Shown here: one piece after another, positions 35,972 to 45,503 of the stretch
How positions within the stretch are numbered: position 1 is the stretch's first letter
How the letters are laid out: each line of letters begins with the position of its first letter
Source: UBA6107 sp034430175
GTDB taxonomy: Bacteria > Chloroflexota > Anaerolineae > Anaerolineales > Anaerolineaceae
Assembly (NCBI GenBank): GCA_034430175.1
Contig: DAOUFI010000009.1
Span: 62,001 to 126,000, forward strand
DNA length: 64,000 nucleotides
Direction: 5' to 3'
The notes under the pieces: model-generated
What the model saw: only the letters and a program-made list of their open reading frames with translations
Database searches by the model: none
What the model was told of the DNA's origin: nothing
Position numbers and translations under genes: made by a program

Positions 35972-36961
35972 ATGACTCCCTTGACCTTGATGATCGTTCT
36001 TTTGGTATTGGCTCTGGGGTTTGACTTTATTAATGGCGTCCATGATTCCAGTAATATTGTTGCCACAGTTATCTCTTCGCGTGCACTGTCGCCGCGCTGG
36101 ACTTTGTCGATCATCTCAATCGCGGAGTTTGCCAGCCCACTAATATTTGGCGTTGCGGTCGCGACGACTATAGGTAGCGGTGTGGTGCAATCTACAGCGG
36201 TGAGTATGCCGGCATTAATTGCAGCATTGCTAAGCGCGATCCTCTGGGGGATCTTCACCTGGGTTATTGGAATTCCGAGTAGTGCTTCGCACGCGGTGAT
36301 CGGTGGATTAATTGGCGCTGCAGTTCAGAGTGCCGGTTGGTCAGCTCTCATTGCCTCAGGGTTGATCAAAATCTTCATTGTTCTATTTACATCTCCCCTT
36401 ATTGGGTTTTTTATTGGTTTGCTGATCACTCGTTTGGTCATGCAAATTTGTTGGAACGCAACCCCTAAAGTGAATAACTTCTTTAAAAAGGGACAGGTTG
36501 CTACTTCGATCGCGCTGGCTTTGTCTTACGGTGCGAATGATGCACAAAAGGGGATGGGTATCATAACGCTTGGATTGGTCACATCTGGTTTCCTTGACAA
36601 GTTCCAGGTCCCATTATGGGTCATCCTGGCTTCAGCCAGCATGATCGCATTGGGGACATCCGTCGGCGGATGGAAGCTGATTCGCACCCTCGGGACAAAA
36701 TTCTACAAAATTCGCCCAATGGACGGCTTCTCGACACAGATCAGCTCAGCAGTGGTGATTATGACAGCCGCGTTGTTTGGAGGATTGGTTTCAACCACAC
36801 AGGTGGTCAGTACTGCGATCATGGGTGTAGGAAGCGCTGAACGGGTAAATAAAGTGCGCTGGGGGGTTGCCCAGGAGATAGCCTGGGCATGGGTATTCAC
36901 CATTCCAATGACAGCATTATTGGGAGCAGCTTTTGCCTGGATTCTAGCAAAGGTCATTTAA
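35972..36961 (+). CDS. pit: Pit-type inorganic phosphate transporter
   Basis: The 329-aa membrane protein has PHO4-family repeats: GFDFINGVHDSSNIVAT near the N-terminus and the second copy ALSYGANDAQKGMGI, with about 8-10 hydrophobic spans. Pit carriers move metal-phosphate with protons or sodium and can run outward when internal phosphate is high. In an operon of phosphatases and a phospho-compound importer, phosphate efflux is the plausible role. Confidence 0.93.
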   Translation: MTPLTLMIVLLVLALGFDFINGVHDSSNIVATVISSRALSPRWTLSIISIAEFASPLIFGVAVATTIGSGVVQSTAVSMPALIAALLSAILWGIFTWVIGIPSSASHAVIGGLIGAAVQSAGWSALIASGLIKIFIVLFTSPLIGFFIGLLITRLVMQICWNATPKVNNFFKKGQVATSIALALSYGANDAQKGMGIITLGLVTSGFLDKFQVPLWVILASASMIALGTSVGGWKLIRTLGTKFYKIRPMDGFSTQISSAVVIMTAALFGGLVSTTQVVSTAIMGVGSAERVNKVRWGVAQEIAWAWVFTIPMTALLGAAFAWILAKVI

Positions 36962-36989
36962 TACTAATTCGTTGCAGAGGATAAACTGA

Positions 36990-37886
36990 ATGAAACCGTT
37001 ATACGATGTAATTTATATTGGCAACTACACCAAAGACACGATCATTTCACCCACCGGCACCCGTTACGTGGATGGCGGAGCGGTAAATTATGCTTCACAC
37101 GCGGCAGCCAAACTGGGTTTTAAGGTGGCGGTTGTCACAAGGTTGTCAAAGGAAGACGAACGCGTGGTGAATGAAATTCAATCCTGTGGGATCGATTGTT
37201 ATCCCACCTATACTCCTTCTTCGACTCTCATGCAATTGGAATATCCCACCACCGACCCCGATCATCGCATCCTCACAGTTCGTGGAGATGCGGGCACGAT
37301 CACCGCAGCAGATATTGAGCCTTTACAGGCGAAAGCCGCTGTCATTGGTCCGAGTTTCAGAGGCGAAGTTGGTCTGGATGTGATCGAGCGTTTGAAAGAA
37401 AAGAAAATCACTGTTGCCGCGGATATGCAGGGTTACGTGCGTGTGCTGCATGGGATCGAGCTTAATTTTGAGAAGTGGAATGAAATGCCGGTTTATTTAC
37501 ACCACGTGGACATTGTCAAAAGCGATATGGTGGAAGCCGAAGCGTTGACAGGAGAAACGAACATCCTACGCGCAGCCAAAGCTTTTGCCGCGCTGGGTCC
37601 AAAAGAGATCGTTCTGACCCATAAAGAAGGTGTGCTGGTCTACGCGGATGGCAAAGCATATGAGCTTGGATTCTATCCCACCAGTTTGGAAGGCCGCAGT
37701 GGACGTGGAGATACCTGTATTGGTACCTACACGGCGATGCGGTTGACCAAGTCTCCACTCGAAGCGGGGATCTGGGCAGCAGCGGTGACCAGCTTGAAAG
37801 TTGAAAGAGTTGGACCTTTTAACCGCGAGATCAGTGAGGTTGAAGCATTCATCCATGAAAAATACAACCACGGATCGCTGCGCTGA
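36990..37886 (+). CDS. PfkB-family carbohydrate kinase
   Basis: The 298-aa ribokinase-fold protein shows VDGGAVNYASHAAAKLG (GG motif near 30-46) and the catalytic GRSGRGDTCIG with Asp as base. Its short length and lack of the usual lid resemble PfkB kinases acting on nucleosides, sugars or inositol, including the archaeal myo-inositol kinase. The substrate cannot be chosen from sequence, but a cyclitol or sugar is likely from context. Confidence 0.8.
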   Translation: MKPLYDVIYIGNYTKDTIISPTGTRYVDGGAVNYASHAAAKLGFKVAVVTRLSKEDERVVNEIQSCGIDCYPTYTPSSTLMQLEYPTTDPDHRILTVRGDAGTITAADIEPLQAKAAVIGPSFRGEVGLDVIERLKEKKITVAADMQGYVRVLHGIELNFEKWNEMPVYLHHVDIVKSDMVEAEALTGETNILRAAKAFAALGPKEIVLTHKEGVLVYADGKAYELGFYPTSLEGRSGRGDTCIGTYTAMRLTKSPLEAGIWAAAVTSLKVERVGPFNREISEVEAFIHEKYNHGSLR

Positions 37887-38736
37887 AAAGCAACAAATAA
37901 TCGCACAAAAGCGTGCCGTGTTATGCAATCGCTACCCCGATTTATGGGTGAACCTAATTCGCGAGTGGCGTGCAGACGACGCGTCAGACGCTGCCTGGTT
38001 GACTTATTCTGCCAACTATCTTTTTCGCACCGGAGGCGTCAGATGGGCTATCGATCCCCTCACGCTGCATTCCCGTCTGGAGGAAGCTCCAAAGGTGGAT
38101 ATTGAGCATGACCTGGATGGTTTATCCTTTGTCATCCTCAGCCACGACCACCACGACCATATCGACACCGATCTGATCCGGACCTTGCGGGATAAGCCAA
38201 TCCGGTGGATCATCCCGTCATTCCTTCTGTCAAAAGTGATAACAGAAACGGGGATCTCCGAAGCGAAGGTGATCGTCCCCCGGGTGATGAAACCTATCGA
38301 GATCGATGGATTGAAGATCCTGCCGTTTGAAGGTCAACATCTGATCACCTATGATGACGGAAGCTGCAAAGGTGTGCCGGAGATGGGTTATTTGATCGAG
38401 GGCTTTGGGAAACGATGGCTTTTTCCCGGAGACACAAGAATTTATGATCTCTCCCGTTTCCCCAAACTGGATGCCGTTGATCTGTTGTTCGCGCACCTTT
38501 GGCTTGGATACGGTTCTGCAGAGATTGATTCGAAAGTATACCTGGAGCCTTTCTGCAAGTTCGCGGCAGGGCTTCTTCCGAAGCGGGTCGCGATCACCCA
38601 CCTGGAGGAATTTGGTCGAAAACCAGATGATTTCATCGACGATCGAAATGCAATAATGGTGCAGGAAAGTTTTGCATCACAATTTCCTGAAATTGAGTGT
38701 TTCCCCGTTCACACGGGAGAAAAGATCGTTCTTTGA
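37855..38736 (+). CDS. metallo-beta-lactamase-fold hydrolase (UlaG/RomA-like)
   Basis: The protein has the metal motif SHDHHDHID (HxHxDH) and GDTRIYDL, with a final His in ITHLEEF, as in the UlaG lactonase and related MBL-fold hydrolases. Start choice is uncertain: the ATG at 37855 overlaps the kinase gene by 32 bases, and a GTG at 37918 would avoid overlap; no clear ribosome site marks either. A lactonase opening sugar-acid lactones would suit the neighbourhood, but that is inference. Confidence 0.75.
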   Translation: MKNTTTDRCAEKQQIIAQKRAVLCNRYPDLWVNLIREWRADDASDAAWLTYSANYLFRTGGVRWAIDPLTLHSRLEEAPKVDIEHDLDGLSFVILSHDHHDHIDTDLIRTLRDKPIRWIIPSFLLSKVITETGISEAKVIVPRVMKPIEIDGLKILPFEGQHLITYDDGSCKGVPEMGYLIEGFGKRWLFPGDTRIYDLSRFPKLDAVDLLFAHLWLGYGSAEIDSKVYLEPFCKFAAGLLPKRVAITHLEEFGRKPDDFIDDRNAIMVQESFASQFPEIECFPVHTGEKIVL

Positions 38737-38771
38737 TCGGCGCAGTAAATTAGAATTGGAGTATCAGAGCC

Positions 38772-40406
38772 ATGCATGAAATTTATTCACTCTCCACAAA
38801 CGTAGTCTCACCAGATTCAGTCAAGTGTATTCAAGGTTACGAGACCATCAAAGCTGAGTATTCCGCGTACCTGACCGATGAATCGAAGATCAACTCCACT
38901 CCGTTTGATTTCCTGTATTTTCCAAAGAACGAAGAGGAATTGGCAGCAGTGGTCAGGGATCTGCATGCACGCAGGATTCCTTTGACGATCGCTGGCGCGC
39001 GTACCGGGCTGGTGGGTGGCTGTGTTCCCCAAGGAGGCGCCCTGATCTCCCTTGAATTGTTCGATTCTGTTCAAGCGATCTTTCACGATCCATTCAGTGA
39101 AGAATGGCGGCTGCGCGCTCAAACCGGAGTGAGTTTGAAGGCTCTGGATGGTATGCTGCGGATGAAGAAATTTACCAACCTTGAGACCAGCCAGGATGAT
39201 TTCATCCAAACGGAATTAAAACGTTTCAAGGACGACACAGCCAGTTACTTTTACCCGCCTGACCCAACTGAAATGAGCGCATCTTTGGGCGGGTCTGTTG
39301 TTACCAATGCTTCCGGTGCACGGACATACCGGTATGGACCAACCCGAGCCTGGATACGCGGTATTCGAGTTTTCCTGGCGAACGGTGAATACCTCGATAT
39401 CCCTCGCGGAAAATATTTTGCCTCTCCTGCGGGGAGATTCACAGTTTACGATACAAACGGTAATTCTTATTCCTTCACCATTCCCAATTACACGCTGCCG
39501 CGCACCAAGAGCACATCGGGTATTTTTACTGCTCCGCAAATGGATCTAATTGATCTCTTTATTGGTTCTGAAGGTATTTTTGGGATTGTCACCCGGGTGG
39601 ATGTTGCTCTGATGAAACGAGAGGACAAGATCTCCATCGTCCAGTTTGTTGATTCTGATGAACAGGCGATAGATTTGACGATCGCGTTGCGTGATAACCC
39701 GAATCTGCAGATGGATTTCCTTGAATTTTATTCGACAAACGCACTCAATCTACTGCGGGAACGTCAACGACGGGAGCCTTCAGCAGTAGGAATGCCCATG
39801 CTGCCTGAAGACGCAAAATCAGCTATTTTCTTTGAGATGAGCTTCGATCCACGCACGGAGAAGATGGATTTCTCCGAGCTTGAAAAGACAATTATCCAAT
39901 GCGGCGCATCAATCGAGCGTTCCTGGATTGGATACGAATCACGCGAGCTGGATCGATTCAAGGTGTTCCGCCATCTCATTCCTGAGACGGTCAATGAGAT
40001 CATCGCTGAACGGAAGAAGACCTATCCGGGGCTGCATAAACTGGGTACCGATCTGGCAGTGCCCGATGAGCATCTGCGGGATATGTGGAAGCTTTACCGG
40101 GATGGGTGTACCAAAGGCAAATTTGAGTGGCTGGCATTTGGCCATATTGGGAACAACCATCTACATATCAATATCCTGCCCCGCGATCTGAAAGACCAGG
40201 AAAATGGTCTTGATTTATATGCTGCGTTCGCCAAAAAAGCGGTCGAATTCGGTGGTGCTGTCTCAGCTGAGCACGGCGTGGGGAAGATCAAAGGGAAGTT
40301 CTTTAAGCTGATGTACAGTGATGAGCAGATCGATCAGATGAGACAGGTTAAGAACGCGCTTGATCCCGATGGTATTTTGAACCCGGGTGATATTTTTGGG
40401 AACTGA
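38772..40406 (+). CDS. FAD-linked 2-hydroxyacid dehydrogenase (GlcD/D-LDH family)
   Basis: The 544-aa flavoprotein has a PCMH-type FAD-binding domain (IAGARTGLVGGCVPQGGALISLE near 75-98, PTEMSASLGGSVVTNASG) and a C-terminal FAD-oxidase domain with the His-rich FGHIGNNHLHINILP and ending SAEHGVGKIK. Members oxidise glycolate, D-lactate or similar 2-hydroxyacids. Directly downstream lie etfB and a ferredoxin-fused etfA, the arrangement of the electron-confurcating lactate dehydrogenase complex of acetogens. Confidence 0.9.
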   Translation: MHEIYSLSTNVVSPDSVKCIQGYETIKAEYSAYLTDESKINSTPFDFLYFPKNEEELAAVVRDLHARRIPLTIAGARTGLVGGCVPQGGALISLELFDSVQAIFHDPFSEEWRLRAQTGVSLKALDGMLRMKKFTNLETSQDDFIQTELKRFKDDTASYFYPPDPTEMSASLGGSVVTNASGARTYRYGPTRAWIRGIRVFLANGEYLDIPRGKYFASPAGRFTVYDTNGNSYSFTIPNYTLPRTKSTSGIFTAPQMDLIDLFIGSEGIFGIVTRVDVALMKREDKISIVQFVDSDEQAIDLTIALRDNPNLQMDFLEFYSTNALNLLRERQRREPSAVGMPMLPEDAKSAIFFEMSFDPRTEKMDFSELEKTIIQCGASIERSWIGYESRELDRFKVFRHLIPETVNEIIAERKKTYPGLHKLGTDLAVPDEHLRDMWKLYRDGCTKGKFEWLAFGHIGNNHLHINILPRDLKDQENGLDLYAAFAKKAVEFGGAVSAEHGVGKIKGKFFKLMYSDEQIDQMRQVKNALDPDGILNPGDIFGN

Positions 40407-40416
40407 GGTGGAAGCA

Positions 40417-41214
40417 ATGAAAATCGTTGTCTGCGTTAAACAAGTACCCGAAGTGACCAATGTTCAGGTCAACCCGGTCACTGGAACGTTGATCCGCGAG
40501 GGAGTGAAATCCATCCTCAATCCATTTTGCGAGTACGCCCTTGACCACGCGGTCCGGTTAAAAAAGGCTTACCCGGATATCGAAATCATTGCAATCACCA
40601 TGGGCCCGCCACAAGCTCGGGATGTATTACTGCGCAGCCTCGAGCTGGGGGCTGATCAGGCTTACCTTGTATGCGGGCGAGAATTCGCTGGTGCGGATAC
40701 CTGGGCGACAGCATTGACCCTGGCTTCTGCCATCCGGTTTGCCGTGCCAGATTTCAATTTGATCTTTGTCGGAAAGCAGGCAATCGATGGCGATACTGCC
40801 CAGGTGGGGCCTGAGATCGCTGAGATACTTACGCTACCGCAGATCACTTATGGTGTTGAAGCGGAATTGGTGAATAACCTGCGGCAGATCCAGGTGAAAT
40901 GCGAGATCGAACGCGGTTATGAAGTGATCGAAGCCGGTTTACCCGCGTTGGTCACTTTTAGCAAAGGGGAAGTGGTGCGACGTGTACCCAACTTAAAAGA
41001 GTTGATCGATTCGAGATCCAAACCGATCCACATGGTCACCCCTCAAAACCTGGCGATACCAGAAGGGGAGCTGGGTTTGAAGGGCTCATTTACACAGGTG
41101 GTTAAAGTCTTTCCACCTCAGGAAAAGAAAAATGGAGAAGTTATACAAAATGTGGATGCCGAAGTAGCGGCTCGCAGGATAGCCGATTTCTTAGAAGAAC
41201 GAAAATTTATCTAG
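40417..41214 (+). CDS. etfB: electron transfer flavoprotein beta subunit
   Basis: The 265-aa protein starts with the EtfB signature MKIVVCVKQVPE and has the nucleotide-binding segment FVGKQAIDGDTAQVGPEIAE. The ATG at 40417 follows GAGGTGG, and the longer frame overlaps the oxidase gene. It pairs with the downstream EtfA to pass electrons between the GlcD-type dehydrogenase, NAD and ferredoxin. Confidence 0.94.
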   Translation: MKIVVCVKQVPEVTNVQVNPVTGTLIREGVKSILNPFCEYALDHAVRLKKAYPDIEIIAITMGPPQARDVLLRSLELGADQAYLVCGREFAGADTWATALTLASAIRFAVPDFNLIFVGKQAIDGDTAQVGPEIAEILTLPQITYGVEAELVNNLRQIQVKCEIERGYEVIEAGLPALVTFSKGEVVRRVPNLKELIDSRSKPIHMVTPQNLAIPEGELGLKGSFTQVVKVFPPQEKKNGEVIQNVDAEVAARRIADFLEERKFI

Positions 41215-41264
41215 AAGCGGGTGATGCCAACCGCGATCGTAATTTGTTATTCGCTGGAGTGAAC

Positions 41265-42461
41265 ATGCTGATTATTAATTATGAAGACTGCACTGGATGC
41301 AAACTTTGCGTAAATAATTGCCCATTTGGCGCATTAATCTATGAAGATGGCCGGGTACAAGTGAGTGATTTATGTACCCTTTGTGGTGCCTGTGCCAATG
41401 TTTGCCGTAAGAATGCTATCCATATCGAACGTAAACAGGCCTCCTCGGAAGAACTATCACGTTACAAAGGTGTGTTCGTGTGGGTGGAATTGGAAGAACG
41501 TGATGACAGGATGGAACCCCGTAAGGTGGCCTACGAATTGCTTGGAAAGGGACGCGCCCTGGCTGACAAACTGGGGCAGGAATTGATCGCCATTGTGATC
41601 GGAGACGAGAAAGCTTCGGGTTATGAGGCCCTCGGCCAATTTGGCGCGGACCGCGTTATCTTGTGTCAGCATGAATTATTGGCAGATTATTCAACCGATG
41701 GGTTTGCCAATGTTATGTGTGCTTTGATCGCACAGAAGAAACCTGCCGTTGTGCTTTACGGCGCCACCCCGCATGGACGGGATTTCGCGCCACGTGTAGC
41801 AGCCCGATTAAAACTGGGCCTCACCGCAGATTGCACCGGATTGGATATCGATGCTGATGGTCAATTGGTTCAAACGCGTCCTGCATTTGGCGGCAACATC
41901 ATGGCTTCGATCATCACCCCGTACAGTCGTCCGCAAACCTCGACTGTTCGGCCTAATGTATTCGCAGCGCTCAAACCAGATCCAGATCGTAAGGTGGTAA
42001 TCGAGAACTTCCCGGTAACTTTAAAGAAGGCAGCCATCCGCACCAGGGTGGTTGAGCGAAAGTATTTCGATAGCGATGGGCTGGAAAGCATCGAAGACGC
42101 CAGGGTAATTGTCGCGGGTGGACGAGGCTGTCAGAAGGCTGCCAATCTGGAATTACTACGCGAGGTAGCCGGAAAGCTGGGAGGCGTTTTGGCTGGCACG
42201 CGAGCCATCGTCGAGCAGGGTTGGATACCGCATACTTTACAGGTGGGGCAGTCAGGAACCACGGTTGGCCCCGATCTTTATATTGCCGTCGGTATCAGTG
42301 GTGCCATCCAGCACATTGTGGGAATGAGTACTTCAAAAACCATCATTGCCATTAATAAAGATCCGGACGCTCCGATTTTCAAAACAGCCGATCTGGGTAT
42401 CGTGGGCGATGGATTAGAGATCCTGCCTATCCTCAGCCGGATGATTGAATCGAAAAAGTAA
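41265..42461 (+). CDS. etfA: electron transfer flavoprotein alpha subunit with N-terminal ferredoxin domain
   Basis: The 398-aa protein begins with two [4Fe-4S] motifs (Cys 9, 12, 15, 19 and Cys 37, 40, 43, 47), followed by the EtfA domain and its C-terminal FAD site (GQSGTTVGPDLYIAVGISGAIQHI, then INKDPDAPIF). Ferredoxin-fused EtfA is typical of bifurcating complexes such as LctC and CarE, which use ferredoxin with NADH. The ATG at 41265 has GGAG upstream. It is the last gene of the island. Confidence 0.94.
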   Translation: MLIINYEDCTGCKLCVNNCPFGALIYEDGRVQVSDLCTLCGACANVCRKNAIHIERKQASSEELSRYKGVFVWVELEERDDRMEPRKVAYELLGKGRALADKLGQELIAIVIGDEKASGYEALGQFGADRVILCQHELLADYSTDGFANVMCALIAQKKPAVVLYGATPHGRDFAPRVAARLKLGLTADCTGLDIDADGQLVQTRPAFGGNIMASIITPYSRPQTSTVRPNVFAALKPDPDRKVVIENFPVTLKKAAIRTRVVERKYFDSDGLESIEDARVIVAGGRGCQKAANLELLREVAGKLGGVLAGTRAIVEQGWIPHTLQVGQSGTTVGPDLYIAVGISGAIQHIVGMSTSKTIIAINKDPDAPIFKTADLGIVGDGLEILPILSRMIESKK

Positions 42462-42692
42462 TTTTCTAGAACATTAGACAAGACTCTTACTATTTAGTAT
42501 TTTGGCGTTGGATTCAAGAGAAACGTTTCTATTATTGTTTTAAGAACGATAAGGATACGGCCGTGATATCAACGGTTGGATCTTGTTTCGCGTGGAAGGA
42601 TAGTTTTTGGCAGTCATCGAAAGCGAATGAGAGCATGCGGGGGATATACTCTCTGGTCAGAAATTCATTGTTGGAATTTTCGGAGATGACAA

Positions 42693-43391
42693 ATGAAAAC
42701 GACTAGATCTAAGGTATTGCTCTCGATTATTTATACTGTCATTTTTGCCATCGCCATGGCCTTTCTTGAATCGGCAGTGTTGATTTACCTACGCCGTATT
42801 TATGGAATTACCGAGCTTTCCAAAGCATTGATCTCGTTTGACAATCAGATTCTATTTATTGAAGCTGGCAGAGAATTTGCCACACTGATCATGCTATGTA
42901 TGGTCGCCCTCCTCGCTGGAAAAAACATTCAGTCTCGTCTGGGATACTTTCTACTTTTATTCGGTTTTTGGGATATCTTCTACTATTTTTGGTTGCGAGT
43001 GTTTATCGGGTGGCCGTTGGGTTGGTTCGAAACAGATTTACTTTTCATGCTTCCGGTGCCCTGGTGGGGACCGGTACTTGCGCCCATGTTAATCGCGATG
43101 CTGATGATAGTCACTGGCATTCGATTGGTTGTTCAGGCGGATCGAAACAATCAAATTATCTTACGCTCATGGGAATGGTTGGTCTTAATTGGTGGAGTTG
43201 GTATAGACCTTTTTGCTTTCATGGCGGATGCTCTGGCTACTCTCCCTGCAAGCATCGATACGTTATCACACGTACGGTTAAGTCATTTCCAGTGGGTAAC
43301 TTTTCTTTTCGGTTTGGGAATGATTGGCTTTTCAATCAGGCGAATTTTCTATTCATCAGGAAGAGAGAATAAGAAGAACGAGAGTGTGTGA
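42693..43391 (+). CDS. membrane protein of unknown function
   Basis: The 232-aa protein is almost wholly hydrophobic with about six membrane spans and short loops (SIIYTVIFAIAMAFLESAVL, LGYFLLLFGFWDIFYYF, PVPWWGPVLAPMLIAMLMIV). No motif identifies it. GGAG lies before the ATG. It is preceded by about 230 bases without a gene, where I see no clear promoter, and ends inside a convergent hairpin. Confidence 0.7.
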   Translation: MKTTRSKVLLSIIYTVIFAIAMAFLESAVLIYLRRIYGITELSKALISFDNQILFIEAGREFATLIMLCMVALLAGKNIQSRLGYFLLLFGFWDIFYYFWLRVFIGWPLGWFETDLLFMLPVPWWGPVLAPMLIAMLMIVTGIRLVVQADRNNQIILRSWEWLVLIGGVGIDLFAFMADALATLPASIDTLSHVRLSHFQWVTFLFGLGMIGFSIRRIFYSSGRENKKNESV

Positions 43392-43403
43392 GCACTCTCG
43401 TTC
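43376..43403. terminator. convergent hairpin
   Basis: GAACGAGAGTG (43376-43386) and CACTCTCGTTC (43393-43403) form an 11-bp perfect stem with a 6-base loop, overlapping the stop codon of the membrane-protein gene. On the minus strand it is followed by TCTTCTTATTC, so it best serves the sulfatase-family gene. Confidence 0.7.
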
Positions 43404-43425
43404 AATAAGAATTCAACGGATTAAA

Positions 43426-45348
43426 TTATTTAACGATTTTCACTTCGTCCAGCGACGAGGTATCGAACCCATTGGTTTCAAGGTATTGCTTGATCAATTC
43501 CAGCGCCTGCGCGGATGTCAGGGGTTCTTTACTGCATTCCCTTTTTACGTTTGGGATTACTTTGCTGCTGGTCAGTTCCATGGTTTCCACATTGAGCATG
43601 AACCAGGTATCACACTGTTCAACCGAGATCTTCCCAAATTGATAGAATGGCGCAATTGAAGGAGGGTAACTGATCTTACCTGTCTCAGGATCCTTGATGG
43701 AACTCTTGATCTGAGTGATAAAGATAGGGCGATCCGGATCTGTCATGGAAAGGATCGATTGCCCTGACATCCAGCGGGGTTGCTGAATATCGAGGTAATC
43801 CAAGATAGTGGGAGCGATATCGATATTCTCGGTGGAGGTGTTAATGGTGCCTACTTTGCTTCCGCCAGGAAAATACATGATGAGTGGCAAGGGAGTGATT
43901 GTCCAGCGCTGGCTGTGATCAGCCGTGATGACGATCATCGTGTTTTTGAGCAATCCCGCTTCATTAAGCTGTTGATAAAGCTGAGAAAAGGCTGTGTCGA
44001 ATTCGAGGATGCTGTCCAGGTAAAAATTTGTATCACGATTAGCTTGTGTTTTTGGATCTTCACCTGCTGAGAAAACTTGATTTTCTGGATAATACTTGGG
44101 GCCATGGGTATTCATCCAATGGATGTGGATGAACATGGGTTTATTGGAGTTTTCCAGGAGTGATAACGCTGTCTCCATCTTATACGCGTCGTTAAATTTA
44201 TCAGGAGATTCGGTCATCTGTTTATACGGATTGCTCATGTCTTTAATGAAAAAGATATGCGCCAATCGCTCGCTGCCACGGATAGAAATCTCACGCAGAA
44301 AGTAGTAATAATTCGTTGGCAGGGCTTTGACCAGCATAGATGAAATCGAGTTATTATCGGAGGATTCGCTGTTGGCCACATCGAACGCATTTTGCATGTT
44401 CAGGTTATTTGCATCGGCGTAATACGAGTAACTTAATTGTTCAGTGCCATATCCATATTGTTTGAGGATGCCTGGCAAATGCTCATAGGCGTCTTCGCCT
44501 TCCAGAATATCCGAAGAAGCAAGTACTCGCGTGTCGGCGGGGTATCTTCCAGTCAATATTGAGGTAATCGAACCAATTGTCCCCTGAGCGTTAGCAAAAT
44601 GATCTTCCCCAACCAGTGAAGACTTCGCAAATTCCTCCAGAAACGGAGTTGATTCCTTAGGAAAACCGTATAAAGACATCATACTCGCGTTCATACTGTC
44701 AACTGTGATTAGCAGAATATTTGGACGCTTACTTTTGATAGAGGACGCGATGGCTATCCTCTGCGTGCCAATTATTTTGCCGTTCACTGCCATCGGAATA
44801 AATACAAATGCTAATATTGCAAGTAAAGCGAAAGATAAATTTCTTGTACGTAACCGTAAATTTTGCTTCTTTACTTTATTATCAAGCTTGTTCATGAAAA
44901 CAATTATTCTTGTGTAAAGCACGAGGAAAACCAGGATCCAAATAGCCATGTACAAGCCGCGGAAAAACCCGGTTGAGGTGACGATACCAACCTTCCAGGT
45001 GGTGTATGTAATGTTATCCACGATCAGCAATAACATGGTGGTAGAAAGGGCTGAGGGAATGATTGGGAACAAAAACCGGATGATCAATCTGATCTTTTCT
45101 GATTTGATCCATTGGTAAAACAAAATGAATGGCAATTGAACTAACAGACATGCCAATGCCAGGATCGCTGCCGAGTTGAAGAGAATCATCACTTTTTCAC
45201 TGAACAACGCTGTGTTTGCCAGAGTGGATTTATTGATGTTGTACGTCCATTCCATAAAAACATAAAGAAGGCAAACAAGTGAGCAGGTCAGGAGAGCTGA
45301 AACCGTGGAAAAAACTGGTTTCACGTTTATTTTTTTGAATAATTTCAT
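43426..45348 (-). CDS. LtaS/sulfatase-family membrane phosphotransferase or hydrolase
   Basis: The 640-aa protein has about five N-terminal membrane spans (to about residue 200), then an alkaline-phosphatase-superfamily domain: metal site ILLITVDSMNASMMSLYG, the nucleophile region ANAQGTIGSITSILTGRYP (Thr/Ser instead of the sulfatase CxPSR), HIHWMNTHGP and VITADHSQRW. The architecture is that of LtaS-like or phosphoglycerol/phosphoethanolamine transferases that decorate the envelope. It is transcribed alone, divergent from the ECF sigma gene. Confidence 0.8.
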   Translation of the reverse strand: MKLFKKINVKPVFSTVSALLTCSLVCLLYVFMEWTYNINKSTLANTALFSEKVMILFNSAAILALACLLVQLPFILFYQWIKSEKIRLIIRFLFPIIPSALSTTMLLLIVDNITYTTWKVGIVTSTGFFRGLYMAIWILVFLVLYTRIIVFMNKLDNKVKKQNLRLRTRNLSFALLAILAFVFIPMAVNGKIIGTQRIAIASSIKSKRPNILLITVDSMNASMMSLYGFPKESTPFLEEFAKSSLVGEDHFANAQGTIGSITSILTGRYPADTRVLASSDILEGEDAYEHLPGILKQYGYGTEQLSYSYYADANNLNMQNAFDVANSESSDNNSISSMLVKALPTNYYYFLREISIRGSERLAHIFFIKDMSNPYKQMTESPDKFNDAYKMETALSLLENSNKPMFIHIHWMNTHGPKYYPENQVFSAGEDPKTQANRDTNFYLDSILEFDTAFSQLYQQLNEAGLLKNTMIVITADHSQRWTITPLPLIMYFPGGSKVGTINTSTENIDIAPTILDYLDIQQPRWMSGQSILSMTDPDRPIFITQIKSSIKDPETGKISYPPSIAPFYQFGKISVEQCDTWFMLNVETMELTSSKVIPNVKRECSKEPLTSAQALELIKQYLETNGFDTSSLDEVKIVK

Positions 45349-45503
45349 ATAGAATGATCGATTTGTGTGTGGAATGTGTGAATGATTTCAGGCGCTATTT
45401 TATATCAATCCTGGTTAAAAAGCCATAATAAAATTGATATTAATTAATGAATACATCAGGTAACTTCTCGTCAAAAATTTCGTCATATAGTATAAATTTA
45501 ATA

